From Comamonadaceae bacterium (GTDB taxonomy: Bacteria; Pseudomonadota; Gammaproteobacteria; Burkholderiales; Burkholderiaceae_C): a stretch of DNA of 55,373 nt. Below, piece by piece: positions 1-8,641 of this stretch; the stretch's first letter is position 1, and each line of letters begins with the position of its first letter. The notes beneath the pieces were generated by a model. It was given only the letters and a program-made list of their open reading frames with translations. It ran no database searches and had not been told where the DNA came from. A program made the position numbers and the translations under genes. The stretch spans positions 1-55,373 of the forward strand of contig CANFWV010000016.1 of NCBI GenBank assembly GCA_947450695.1, written 5' to 3'.

Positions 1-636
1 ACGCTGACGCTGGCCAGCGCTGCGTCTACGGGCGACTTCCGCTTGAACAGTTTCAACGACACCTTGGGCACCGTCAGTGGCAGTGCCGGCGCACTCAGCT
101 TGCGTGACGACGGTGGTTTGACCTTGGGTGCACTCAGCGTCACCAATCAGCTGACGCTGGCCACGGCCGGCAGCAGTGTGGTGAACCAGACCGCCGCCAT
201 CAAGGCGGGCTCTCTGCAGTTAGGCGCCACCGGCGCGCTCAAAACAGTGGGCGGCATTTACACCTTGAACACGTATGCCAACAGCATCAGTAGTCTGTGG
301 GGCGCGGGCACGAGTTTGGCGGTGTGGGACGCGTCAAACCTGTCCATCGGCGGCACAGTGGGCTTGAGTTTGTCGGGTGTGCTGTCGCTCAAGAGCACGG
401 CCAACGTGACGGCCACCGGCACCAATTTGAGCGCCAGCCAGCTCGCGCTGGTGGGCACCGCCGGTATCTATGACCTGAGCGCTGCGCTGAATGCGACCAG
501 CGCTACCAGCATGTTTGCCAGCACCACCGGCACCGGTGCCAGCCTCAAGCTGGTCCGGGCGGCGACGCCGACGGTCCCGGTTGCGCCTGCGCCGGCAGCC
601 CCCACGGTAGCGGTACTGGCCAAAGCCAAAGGTTAA
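1..636 (+). CDS. C-terminal end of a TpsA-like (filamentous haemagglutinin-type) exoprotein, 5' truncated by window
   Basis: The reading frame is open from base 1, so the gene starts outside the window and only about 211 C-terminal residues are seen. They are rich in G, A, S, T, L and V with repeated short motifs of the type GxLxLxxxG and 'LTLA', typical of a right-handed beta-helix in secreted haemagglutinin-like adhesins. The last 30 residues are a proline/alanine-rich tail ending in KAKG. No autotransporter barrel is present. The next gene is a TpsB outer-membrane transporter 25 bases downstream, which fits a two-partner secretion pair. That this is the TpsA partner is inferred from composition and position; the N-terminal TPS domain that would prove it lies upstream. 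Confidence 0.7.
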   Translation, partial: TLTLASAASTGDFRLNSFNDTLGTVSGSAGALSLRDDGGLTLGALSVTNQLTLATAGSSVVNQTAAIKAGSLQLGATGALKTVGGIYTLNTYANSISSLWGAGTSLAVWDASNLSIGGTVGLSLSGVLSLKSTANVTATGTNLSASQLALVGTAGIYDLSAALNATSATSMFASTTGTGASLKLVRAATPTVPVAPAPAAPTVAVLAKAKG

Positions 637-661
637 TCAATCAAAAGGATTTCAAAGGTAG

Positions 662-2317
662 ATGGTGAATTCAATGTCATACGCTCAGCGCGCGCGTGGG
701 GTTTTCTTCGGGTTAACGTCTATTGCTTCTGTGTGGGGGGCGTCAGGTGCGCTGGCCCAGACCCCGCCAGACCCGATCTCGGCCCTGAAGCGCGACACCG
801 ACCAGGCCGAACGCGCGCTGCGGCCCCGTGCCATCGACAAGCCTGAAGTGCCCACCGCCAAGGCAGAGGCCACGGCGCCGGACGACGTGAAGTTCACCCT
901 GCGCAGCATCGTCTTCAGCCCGTCTGAAATTCTCAGCGAGCAGGCGCTGATCGGGTTGGCGCAGCCCTTGATCGGCCAAAGCGTCAGCATGACGCAGCTG
1001 CGCACGCTGGTAGCGCAAGTCAACGCGCTGTACCAACAAAAAGGTGTCAGCACGGCCGAGGCGCTGTTGCCGCCGCAGGAGTTGCAAGACGGCGAAGTGC
1101 GCATTTTGTTGGTCGAAGGCAAGCTGGGCAATGTCGAGCTCAAGGGCCAGACCAACCTGAGCTCTGCCTACGTGCTGGGCCGATTGAAGGTGCCGGAAGG
1201 GCAACTGGCCGACACCTCGGCCTTGAGTCGTTCAGTGCGCCGTTTTAACGCCACCAATGACGCTCAGGTCAACCTCACGCTGCGCCCCGGCAGCGAGTTT
1301 GGGCGCACCGATGTGTTGGTCGACCTGCAGGAGCAGCCGCGCAACCAGTTCCGTCTCTTGCTTGACAATTTTGGCAATCCGGCCACGGGTGCGCAGCAGG
1401 TCACCGGGTCTTACCGGCGCTTGTCCAGCTTCACCGAGGGTGACCGTGTGGACGTCTACGCCATTGACACCCAGGGAGTGTTGACGGGGCGCATGGCCTA
1501 TGACGTGCCGATTGGCAACGACGGGCTGCGCTTGGGGGTCTCAGAAGCGCACAACCGCATCAGTTACGCCTTGGCCGGCACGCAAGGGGTGATGTACGCG
1601 GCCGACGCGCACACCGAATCTTTGGACTTGGCCTACCCACTGCTGCTGACGGACCGGCAACTCATCCGCCTGTTGAGCAGCCTGAATCAATCGCATTCCA
1701 GTGCCTTGACAGGGGGGGCGCCGTCCAGCATCACCCGGGTCGTGCATGAAAACATCGCCCTGCAAGGCGACGTCGAAGCCGATGGTTGGCGGGCCAGTTG
1801 GTCGGTCGGGCAAACCTGGTTGCAGTGGCAAAACAAACTGCAGGTGAACGGCAGTGTGCCGCCCCTGAACGAAAGCTACACCGATGCCAGCGTGACGGCA
1901 TTGGCCTCGGTCACGGCCAATGCCTACCTGCGCTTGAACCTTAGCCTGCGTGCGGCGCCCAGCGGACTGCCGGCCAGTGAACGTTACTTGCTGGGCGGGG
2001 TCAGCACTTTGCGTGGCTACGCGGCAGGCAGTCTAAACGGCACCGGCGGCAGTGCCAGCTCGCTGGAACTCCACCGTGAATGGCAAATAACACCTGAAAG
2101 CGGTTCCGGCGCCCACCTGCTCGACCCCTTTGTCTTTGTCGACCAAGGCCGCGTGACCGACCCAGGCGCCAGAGCCTGGAGCGCCGGTCTAGGCCTGAAC
2201 TGGACGCTGCCGGGGGGTGTTCGGCTGCAAGCCTTTGGGGCTCATGTCGGCACACCGACGTTGTCAAAGGGCGTTTCAAGTGTGGGTTTGCAACTGTCCT
2301 ACAGCCATCAGTTGTAA
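662..2317 (+). CDS. TpsB / ShlB-FhaC family outer-membrane transporter of a two-partner secretion system
   Basis: A 551-residue protein with an N-terminal signal peptide (hydrophobic stretch ending ALAQ near residue 33), a proline-rich linker, a POTRA region at about residues 75-155 (including VLVEGKLGNVELKG) and a C-terminal beta-barrel domain of roughly 340 residues. The barrel holds the family hallmark LRGY near residue 450 ('GGVSTLRGYAAGS'), which corresponds to the VRGY/LRGY tip of the loop-6 plug. Length matches ShlB/HecB/FhaC proteins. It would recognise and thread the upstream exoprotein across the outer membrane. An alternative start four codons later, at 674, gives the same signal peptide; neither has a strong ribosome-binding site. 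Confidence 0.9.
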   Translation: MVNSMSYAQRARGVFFGLTSIASVWGASGALAQTPPDPISALKRDTDQAERALRPRAIDKPEVPTAKAEATAPDDVKFTLRSIVFSPSEILSEQALIGLAQPLIGQSVSMTQLRTLVAQVNALYQQKGVSTAEALLPPQELQDGEVRILLVEGKLGNVELKGQTNLSSAYVLGRLKVPEGQLADTSALSRSVRRFNATNDAQVNLTLRPGSEFGRTDVLVDLQEQPRNQFRLLLDNFGNPATGAQQVTGSYRRLSSFTEGDRVDVYAIDTQGVLTGRMAYDVPIGNDGLRLGVSEAHNRISYALAGTQGVMYAADAHTESLDLAYPLLLTDRQLIRLLSSLNQSHSSALTGGAPSSITRVVHENIALQGDVEADGWRASWSVGQTWLQWQNKLQVNGSVPPLNESYTDASVTALASVTANAYLRLNLSLRAAPSGLPASERYLLGGVSTLRGYAAGSLNGTGGSASSLELHREWQITPESGSGAHLLDPFVFVDQGRVTDPGARAWSAGLGLNWTLPGGVRLQAFGAHVGTPTLSKGVSSVGLQLSYSHQL

Positions 2318-2502
2318 GAATCTAATTTTTTATCAACTACATGCGATTTGTGCGTAAAAAAATGTAAAAATGGTAAAAGCGACAAATTCAACAAATACAA
2401 TTTAAACGTTCTTGTCAGTGTTGAGTTGTTGTTGCTGGGTGGTGCGCGGTTCTTTTTCGTTCTTTGTCTGTCATTTTTCAACAATCTGTGGAGTGGGTCA
2501 TC
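2318..2502 (+). promoter_or_regulatory. AT-rich intergenic region, likely promoter of the pilin genes
   Basis: The 185 bases between the TpsB gene and the first pilin are visibly richer in A and T than their surroundings. TACAAT at 2396-2401 is a plausible -10 element, but no good -35 hexamer sits 17 bases upstream. No terminator hairpin for the TpsB gene was seen. The promoter is inferred from position and composition. Confidence 0.35.
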
Positions 2503-3303
2503 ATGAAGAAATTAACGGGTTCGCGCCAACAGCGCGGCTTTACCTTGGTGGAGTTGTCCATCGTTTTGGTCGTTGTCGGCCTGCTGTTTGCGGCCGTCGT
2601 TAAAGGCCAAGAAGTCGTCGACAGCGCCAAAGCACAAAAACTCATCAACGACATCAAGAGCACTGAAGCCTTGATTCAGAAATTTGTGCAGATCAAGTCC
2701 CGCATGCCAGGTGACTGCAATGCCGATGGCTTGATTGACTTTCCAGCCGACCAAGTGACGCGTTTTGACGTTGACAACAGTGCTCGTGCTAACTTGTACG
2801 ACTACACGACTTCGCAAAAAACATTTGCGGCCAATGGTACTGACATTGATGGTGATGTACACCGTGGTTGCGCACAACAAAATGGCGGTGCCTACACATC
2901 TGCCGATGCGGCTGGGACTAATAACTGGCTCAATGACATGAAGCTGGCTGGTTTGGTTAGCGACAGTGTGCCTAACCGGACTTTTGCCAAGCAGGTGAAT
3001 GAAGACTTCCTGTTTGTCGGCAATGTGACCGACAACAGTGGATCCTCGGCTCAAGCGGCCAAATACAACGCCATCATTATTCAGAATGTGCCGCAATGGA
3101 TGGCGCGCCAAGTGGCGACTGCCATCAATGGCACCGATGCCAACTCCAACCGCGGCCGAGTGCGTCAATTGGTGCGTGATGGCTCCAATGGTTCGTACGT
3201 GCCTTTGTGGAGCACGGTTGAGGGTGATGCAGATGTGATGCGCGACGCCATGGTGTCCGTTGTGTACTTCTTTGACCGCATTCCTGCCACCAACACCAAC
3301 TGA
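2503..3303 (+). CDS. Large type IV pilin-like protein 1 with class III prepilin signal
   Basis: The ATG at 2503 gives a short basic leader followed by the prepilin peptidase site RG/FTLVELSIV, with glutamate at mature position 5, then a hydrophobic helix. I prefer it over an in-frame upstream start at 2464, which would put 13 unusual residues before the leader. The mature protein is about 255 residues, long for a pilin. Its globular domain has two cysteines (in GDC and RGC, a likely disulfide) and the loop D-C-N-A-D-G-L-I-D, which matches the DxNxDGxxD calcium-loop pattern. It is a close paralogue of the next gene and related to the pilin at 14741. Probably a major or abundant pilus subunit; adhesive function is not shown by sequence. 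Confidence 0.85.
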   Translation: MKKLTGSRQQRGFTLVELSIVLVVVGLLFAAVVKGQEVVDSAKAQKLINDIKSTEALIQKFVQIKSRMPGDCNADGLIDFPADQVTRFDVDNSARANLYDYTTSQKTFAANGTDIDGDVHRGCAQQNGGAYTSADAAGTNNWLNDMKLAGLVSDSVPNRTFAKQVNEDFLFVGNVTDNSGSSAQAAKYNAIIIQNVPQWMARQVATAINGTDANSNRGRVRQLVRDGSNGSYVPLWSTVEGDADVMRDAMVSVVYFFDRIPATNTN

Positions 3304-3321
3304 TCACGGTAGAAGGAGTCC

Positions 3322-4158
3322 ATGATGAAAAAAATTAATTTAAAGCGTCGTCAGGCTGGCTTTACGCTGGTCGAGTTGTCGATTGTGCTGGTGGTCGTTG
3401 GCTTGCTGTTTGCGGCCGTGGTCAAAGGCCAGGAGATGGTCGATGTGGCCAAAGTCCAAAAGCTGGTGCAAGACCTGAAAAACACCGAGTCCATCGTGCA
3501 GAAGTACGCACTGGCCAAAGGCCGCATGCCGGGTGACTGTGATTCGGATGGCGTGGTTGACTTTGCGGCGGATGCTACCCTGCGCACCGATACTGGCAAT
3601 CAGGCTCGTGCTGAAAAGTATAACTACACCACTACACAGCCTACGTACAACGGGTCGGATGATGGTGGTGCGGGTAATGACCAAGGTTGCTTGCAAGTGG
3701 GTGCTCTGTCAATCAGCGGTTCGTACGAATTGACCAATACCGACGTGACTGCCACATCAATGGCTAACACGTGGATCAACGACCTGAAGTTGGCCGGCAT
3801 GGTCAGCGACAGTGTGCCAAATCGTATTTTTGCCAAGACCGTTAACGAGGACTTCATGTTCTTGGGTTCAGTGGCAGACCAGAGCGATAAGTCGGCAACT
3901 GCCAAGTACAACGCCATCGTCTTGCACAACGTGCCGCAGTGGATGGCTCGTGCCGTTTCTACGGCGATCAATGGGACGGATGCTGTGGCCAACCGAGGCC
4001 GCATTCGCCAGTTGGTGCGCACTGGCTCAAATGGCAAATACGAAGCGACTTGGGATGTCATCAGTGGGACGGGTGGAAAGATGCGCGACTCAATGGTCAG
4101 CATTGCTTACTTCTACGATCGCGTGCCGGCTGCGACGGGTAATTTTTTCGTGGATTGA
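3322..4158 (+). CDS. Large type IV pilin-like protein 2 (tandem paralogue of pilin 1)
   Basis: A good ribosome-binding site GAAGGAG (3312-3318) precedes ATGATG at 3322. The leader ends AG/FTLVELSIVLVVVG with glutamate 5, nearly identical to pilin 1 over the transmembrane helix. The globular domain shares blocks such as NDLKLAGMVSDSVPNR, VNEDFMFLG, NVPQWMAR and INGTDA with pilin 1, showing tandem duplication followed by divergence. It has two cysteines (GDC, QGC) and the acidic loop D-C-D-S-D-G-V-V-D. It is only 18 bases from the preceding gene and probably co-transcribed. The 216 bases after it have no gene and no strong terminator; they hold an imperfect palindrome at 4212-4227 of unknown meaning. 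Confidence 0.85.
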   Translation: MMKKINLKRRQAGFTLVELSIVLVVVGLLFAAVVKGQEMVDVAKVQKLVQDLKNTESIVQKYALAKGRMPGDCDSDGVVDFAADATLRTDTGNQARAEKYNYTTTQPTYNGSDDGGAGNDQGCLQVGALSISGSYELTNTDVTATSMANTWINDLKLAGMVSDSVPNRIFAKTVNEDFMFLGSVADQSDKSATAKYNAIVLHNVPQWMARAVSTAINGTDAVANRGRIRQLVRTGSNGKYEATWDVISGTGGKMRDSMVSIAYFYDRVPAATGNFFVD

Positions 4159-4374
4159 GTCTTGCTGAGTCAGCTGCTTCGAAAGGTGCTGCGGTGGGTC
4201 TCTTTTTAGGGAAGTGCTGCAGCGCTTGAGAGCAGTCGTTGAGCAGTGTTGTGGGTTATTGCGTCGAGCTACTGTAAAGCGTTTCTGGCGCAATAGACCT
4301 TCACCGGCCTTCAAGGATTACCGCCCCACTAGGGGGTATCCAACCATTGATTTCTCGTTAAGAAAGTCCTGTGC

Positions 4375-5790
4375 ATGTTCGAATCACTGTACGTGGTGCT
4401 TGACCGTGCAACGGTGTTTGACGGTGCACGTCAAGCCGAGTTTGCCCACATGCGGGGCCGCAAGGTGTTGTCCGCAGGGGTCTGCCCGGTGGACGAGTTG
4501 GCCACGCTGGCCAGCAGCACTTTGCGGGTAGCCGTGGTGTCGCCCATGAATTTTTGCCAACGCATGTCGTTGGATGCATTTCGCCGTGCGCTAGTGCCAT
4601 TTGTGGCCCGCCGGCAGTTGGAGCAAGACGGCGTTTTCTCAGACCGTTTTCGTCTGAATACCGAAGTGATTTCTGTGCGCGACGGCAAAGCCGAAGCGTT
4701 TGTGGTGGCGTGTCTTGAAGATGACGCCGAGATGGCCATGGAAAGCCTGCCGGTGCGTGAACGCCCGTTGGTCCGCTTGGCTGTCCCCGAAAGTGCTGTG
4801 GCCGCCTTGGTTGGGCATATCACCCCGGAGCCGGTCTTGGTGGTGTGGTATCGCGCAGGCTTGCTCACTTGTCTGGGTGTGTCTCGTTCCCGCGTGGTGT
4901 GGCACCGTGCCCAGCGCGTCGAGCATGACAGCTTTATGAAGCTAGACCATTGGCGCGCCGTGGTGGAGCGTGCAGTGGCCGGGGCGCCAGTTGAGTTTGT
5001 GGCGGGTCATGCTTTGCGCGTGAACCTGGGCGCTGGACCATGGGCCGCCGCGGGTGCGTGGGCCACGAATGGCTCGCAGTCGCTGGCCGACCGCATGGGC
5101 AAAATTTTCACAGGGGTGCCGGCTGAGGTGGTGTTGCGCACGCCCGAACTGTATGGGCTGGGTTTTGTGCCGCGCGCCGCTAATTTGGTGATGAACGGCT
5201 ACGGCAAACGCGTTCGGGCTTGGACATGGGGTCGGCCAATGGCCGCCTTCGCCGCCATCGCCGGTTTGGTGCTGGGCGGTGTTGGTTTGCTGTCTGCCGG
5301 CTCGGCTGACCGCACACACGGCTTGGCCATGGCCATGGCAGCGCCACTCGCCGCACGTCATGCACAGGTGCAAGCGTCGATGCCGTCAGAAGCGGCGATC
5401 AAAGAATTGCAAAGCGCCTTGGCCATGAACGACGTGTTGTCGGGCGGCATGCGCGTTGACCAATTACTGGCCCGATTGACCCGCATGGCACAGCCCAATG
5501 TGCGGCTGAAGCGCATTGACATTGCGCGGGCCAAGACGGAGAACGCCAGGGGCGAGAACGTCAAGGCTGCTGCTGCACGCAAAAACGAATTTGTGGTCAA
5601 TCTGGATTTTTCTATTGCTGGCAGTTACGGCGAGAGCAAACGTTCTGCCGAACAGTTGGTGGTCCGCTTGGCCGAACTGGGAACCCTCGAGGGCACCCGC
5701 TTTGACCACGTGCTGGACCAGGCGCGCGCAGGTGCGCCGATGGCGACTTTTTCGACCAATATCGTGCTCAAACCGAAAGCGTTTCCATGA
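4375..5790 (+). CDS. MshI/PilM-PilN-like inner-membrane pilus assembly protein
   Basis: 471 residues. The N-terminal ~270 residues look like the actin-like cytoplasmic fold of PilM/MshI/GspL proteins, followed by one transmembrane segment at about residues 285-302 (FAAIAGLVLGGVGLL) and a periplasmic domain of about 165 residues resembling PilN/GspL C-termini. It is the first gene of an overlapping operon with pilus ATPase, platform protein and secretin, which is the main support for its role: an inner-membrane scaffold linking the cytoplasmic ATPase to periplasmic alignment proteins. Actin-fold motifs are weak by eye, so the exact family is uncertain. The upstream 216 bases may hold the operon promoter. 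Confidence 0.6.
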   Translation: MFESLYVVLDRATVFDGARQAEFAHMRGRKVLSAGVCPVDELATLASSTLRVAVVSPMNFCQRMSLDAFRRALVPFVARRQLEQDGVFSDRFRLNTEVISVRDGKAEAFVVACLEDDAEMAMESLPVRERPLVRLAVPESAVAALVGHITPEPVLVVWYRAGLLTCLGVSRSRVVWHRAQRVEHDSFMKLDHWRAVVERAVAGAPVEFVAGHALRVNLGAGPWAAAGAWATNGSQSLADRMGKIFTGVPAEVVLRTPELYGLGFVPRAANLVMNGYGKRVRAWTWGRPMAAFAAIAGLVLGGVGLLSAGSADRTHGLAMAMAAPLAARHAQVQASMPSEAAIKELQSALAMNDVLSGGMRVDQLLARLTRMAQPNVRLKRIDIARAKTENARGENVKAAAARKNEFVVNLDFSIAGSYGESKRSAEQLVVRLAELGTLEGTRFDHVLDQARAGAPMATFSTNIVLKPKAFP

Positions 5791-7430
5791 ACGCTGAGCT
5801 CTTGCTGAGTGAGTCCGACAAAGCCACCCGTTTACTGGGCTGGCTGCGCGACCAAAAACGCCTGACCTTGGCCCAACTCGGGCATGTGCGCCAGGTGCAG
5901 ACGGCTCTGCGTTTGCCGGTGACCGAGGTGTTGCTGAAGCTGCGTTTTTTGGGCGACACCGATCTGGCTGAAGCGTTGGCTGGCATCAGTGGTTTGGCCT
6001 TGGAGGTGGTGGACCACCGGACGCCTGACCCCTTGTTGTTGGGGCAAGTGCCCTATGTTTTTGCCAACCGGCACCATGTGCTGCCTTTGCGGCGTGAGGG
6101 CAAGCGCATCACGGTCGCCATTGCGGACCCGTTTGACGAGCGCATGCAGAACCATTTGTCGCGCTACCTCGCCGGAGACATCGTCTGGGTGGTGGTGCCG
6201 CGTGCCGCACTGTCGCGGGCGATTCAGGTGGCCTACCACTTTGTCCAGAACCCCAGTGCCACGGAAGTGGAGCGCACGGTGTCAGCCGGCGGCGCGCAGA
6301 TTGACGGCGTCCGCCTGATCCGTTCGGTGATGGGGGGCGCGGTGGAGATGGGCGCCTCAGACGTGCACTTTTCGCCCGCTGAATTTGCCTCTCTGGTGTA
6401 TTACCGGATTGATGGCGTGCTGCGCTTGCGCCATGTGTTGCCGGTGTCTGTGCATGCGCGCATTGTGTCGGCGCTGAAGATTGAGGCCGGTATGGACATT
6501 GCCGAAACCCGGCGCCCTTTGGACGGCAGTTTCAGTTTTGATTTCTTGAATGAAGTGTTTGACCTTCGGGTCTCTTCGATGCCCACCACCCACGGTGAAA
6601 ATATGGTGGTGCGTGTGCTGTCTGGAAGTGGCGATGTGCTGCCGCTGGGACTGCTCGGCTTTGACGAGGTGCAGCAACGCCAGATTCAACAATTGCTCAG
6701 TGCCCCGAACGGCATTGTGCTGGCCACAGGCCCCACCGGTAGCGGAAAAACCACCACCTTGTATTCAGCCTTGCGTTTTGTCAACGTGCTTGAAAACAAC
6801 GTGATGACGGTGGAAGACCCGGTCGAATACAACGTGCCGATGATTCGCCAAGTGGCCATGAATGAAAAAGCCGGCATGACCTTTGCCGCGGCGATTCGGG
6901 GCTTTTTGCGGCAAGACCCGGACGTCATGCTCGTGGGCGAAATTCGCGATGCCGAGACCGCCACCATGGCCGTGCGTGCGGCGCAGACCGGCCACTTGGT
7001 GCCGGCCACTTTGCACACCAATGACGCCATTGGTGCCGTCACACGTTTGCGCGATTTGGGTGTGGCCCCGTACATGTTGTCGGCTTCGCTGAATGGCGTG
7101 ATCGCGCAGCGGCTGGTGCGTAAGCTGTGCACCCATTGCCGCACGCCGGTGCCGAATGCACCGGGTGAATACACCGCGGTGGGTTGCCCACGTTGCTTCG
7201 AGACCGGCTACTTGGGACGCATGGCGCTGGGTGAAGTCTTGGCCTTGGATGACGACTTGCGTGAAGCCATCAATCGAGGTGCCAGCGAGCCTGAAATGCG
7301 CCGTTTAGCGGCGGGCAGAGGTTTGGTTAGCATGCGTGACGCTGGCCATGTTTTGTTGCAGGAAGGCAAGACCGACCGGGCTGAGTTGCAGCGTGTGCTG
7401 GGTGCAGAAACCGGCAGCGGGGGCATTTAA
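5787..7430 (+). CDS. mshE: GspE/PilB/MshE-type secretion ATPase
   Basis: 547 residues driving pilus polymerisation on the cytoplasmic face. The N-terminal ~150 residues match the GspE/MshE N-terminal domain. The ATPase core has Walker A GPTGSGKTT (315-323), an aspartate box VEDPVEY, Walker B DPDVMLVGEIRD and the histidine-box region QTGHLVPATLHT. Two cysteine pairs, CTHC and CPRC, near residues 446-470 form the zinc-binding tetracysteine motif of this family. The start overlaps the previous stop by four bases (ATGA). The mshE symbol rests on the MshI/L/M/N-like neighbours; gspE or pilB would be equally fair from the sequence alone. No PilT-like retraction ATPase is in the window. Confidence 0.92.
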   Translation: MNAELLLSESDKATRLLGWLRDQKRLTLAQLGHVRQVQTALRLPVTEVLLKLRFLGDTDLAEALAGISGLALEVVDHRTPDPLLLGQVPYVFANRHHVLPLRREGKRITVAIADPFDERMQNHLSRYLAGDIVWVVVPRAALSRAIQVAYHFVQNPSATEVERTVSAGGAQIDGVRLIRSVMGGAVEMGASDVHFSPAEFASLVYYRIDGVLRLRHVLPVSVHARIVSALKIEAGMDIAETRRPLDGSFSFDFLNEVFDLRVSSMPTTHGENMVVRVLSGSGDVLPLGLLGFDEVQQRQIQQLLSAPNGIVLATGPTGSGKTTTLYSALRFVNVLENNVMTVEDPVEYNVPMIRQVAMNEKAGMTFAAAIRGFLRQDPDVMLVGEIRDAETATMAVRAAQTGHLVPATLHTNDAIGAVTRLRDLGVAPYMLSASLNGVIAQRLVRKLCTHCRTPVPNAPGEYTAVGCPRCFETGYLGRMALGEVLALDDDLREAINRGASEPEMRRLAAGRGLVSMRDAGHVLLQEGKTDRAELQRVLGAETGSGGI

Positions 7431-8641
7431 TGGCGCGGTATCGGTACTCTGCGGTCACGGCCAACGGCGATTTCGTCCGGGGTGATGCTGAGTTTTTGAA
7501 CCTCGGCGAGTTGATCTCGTCGCTGCGTTCGCGCAACCTCACGCTGTACAAAGCCGTCGAGTTGCCGCGCTGGCTGCAAGCCCTGCGCTTCGGCAAATTG
7601 GGCCCGGCGCTGTCGGCTGAGTTTTGCTATTTTTTGTCAGAATACATGCGCGCCGGTGCCAGTTTGCGGATGGCCTTGCAGGACATCGCTGAGTCGGCAC
7701 CGCGCAACCGTGTGCGCAGCGTGTCCCGAGCGGTGCTGTTGCGCATTGAGCGCGGTGACGCGCTGTCAGTGGCCATGCAGGCCACCCAAGTTTTTCCGGC
7801 GATGGTTATCAATCTGGCCAATGTCGGTGAGGAAACCGGCCGTCTTGACACCGCCTTGGCGGCGGTGGCGCGTCACTACGAACAAGTGGTGCAACTGCGC
7901 GGTACGCTGATGCGTTCGTTGGTCTACCCGGCGATTGCCTTGCTGCTGTTGGTGCTGGCGGCGGTGTTTTGGGTGGCTTATGTGTTGCCTAAGCTGGCCA
8001 CCTTGTTTGCCACCTTGATGCCGCAGTTGCCCCCCAGCACGCGCGCCGTGCTGGACGGTTCTAACTGGCTGCGTGAGAACTGGGCTTGGCTGGCATTGCC
8101 ACTATTGCTGCTGTTCATGCTGTTGCCTTTCGCCTTTCGTCTGCGTGCGCTGCGCGGTCCGATGGACCGGGTGAAGTGGTACTTGCCGGTGTTTTGGCGC
8201 ATTGAGCGAACCCGTGTTTTCTATTTGTTTTTTGCCAACATGGGCATCATGTACGGGACGGGCATGACCTTGTCGAGAACGTTGGAAGTGCTGCTCAGCG
8301 ACCCGGGCAACAAACTTTTTGGCCGGCGTCTTGCGGGCTTGACAGAGCGCATTCGGCAAGGCAGTGCATTGAACCAGGCGATGCAGGCGTCGCGGGCGTT
8401 TGAGACCATTGCCACGGGCATGGTGCGTCTGGGTGAGTCAACCGGCTCGCTCGGCACGCAAAGCGAGCGCTTGGGCGAGTACTACCAACACAAGCTGAAG
8501 CTGCAGGCTGAACTGATGGTGCGTTTGTTTGAACCCATGGTGTTGCTGGTGATTGGTGCTTTGCTGGCGGTGGTGGTGGTGACCATCGTGATCCCGATTT
8601 ATGAGTTGGCGCAACAGGCGGCCGGGGGGATGCGGCTGTGA
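7430..8641 (+). CDS. mshG: GspF/PilC/MshG-type inner-membrane platform protein
   Basis: 403 residues with the duplicated T2SSF domain. The first copy is at about residues 65-190 and the second at about 265-390. Three strongly hydrophobic segments are visible: VYPAIALLLLVLAAVFWVA, a second near residues 220-240 rich in leucine, and the C-terminal VLLVIGALLAVVVVTIVIPIYEL. The family motif 'NVGEETGRLD' in copy 1 and 'RLGESTGSLG' in copy 2 are present. It anchors the ATPase and pilin assembly at the inner membrane. The start overlaps the ATPase stop (TAATG), so the two are probably translationally coupled. Confidence 0.92.
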   Translation: MARYRYSAVTANGDFVRGDAEFLNLGELISSLRSRNLTLYKAVELPRWLQALRFGKLGPALSAEFCYFLSEYMRAGASLRMALQDIAESAPRNRVRSVSRAVLLRIERGDALSVAMQATQVFPAMVINLANVGEETGRLDTALAAVARHYEQVVQLRGTLMRSLVYPAIALLLLVLAAVFWVAYVLPKLATLFATLMPQLPPSTRAVLDGSNWLRENWAWLALPLLLLFMLLPFAFRLRALRGPMDRVKWYLPVFWRIERTRVFYLFFANMGIMYGTGMTLSRTLEVLLSDPGNKLFGRRLAGLTERIRQGSALNQAMQASRAFETIATGMVRLGESTGSLGTQSERLGEYYQHKLKLQAELMVRLFEPMVLLVIGALLAVVVVTIVIPIYELAQQAAGGMRL

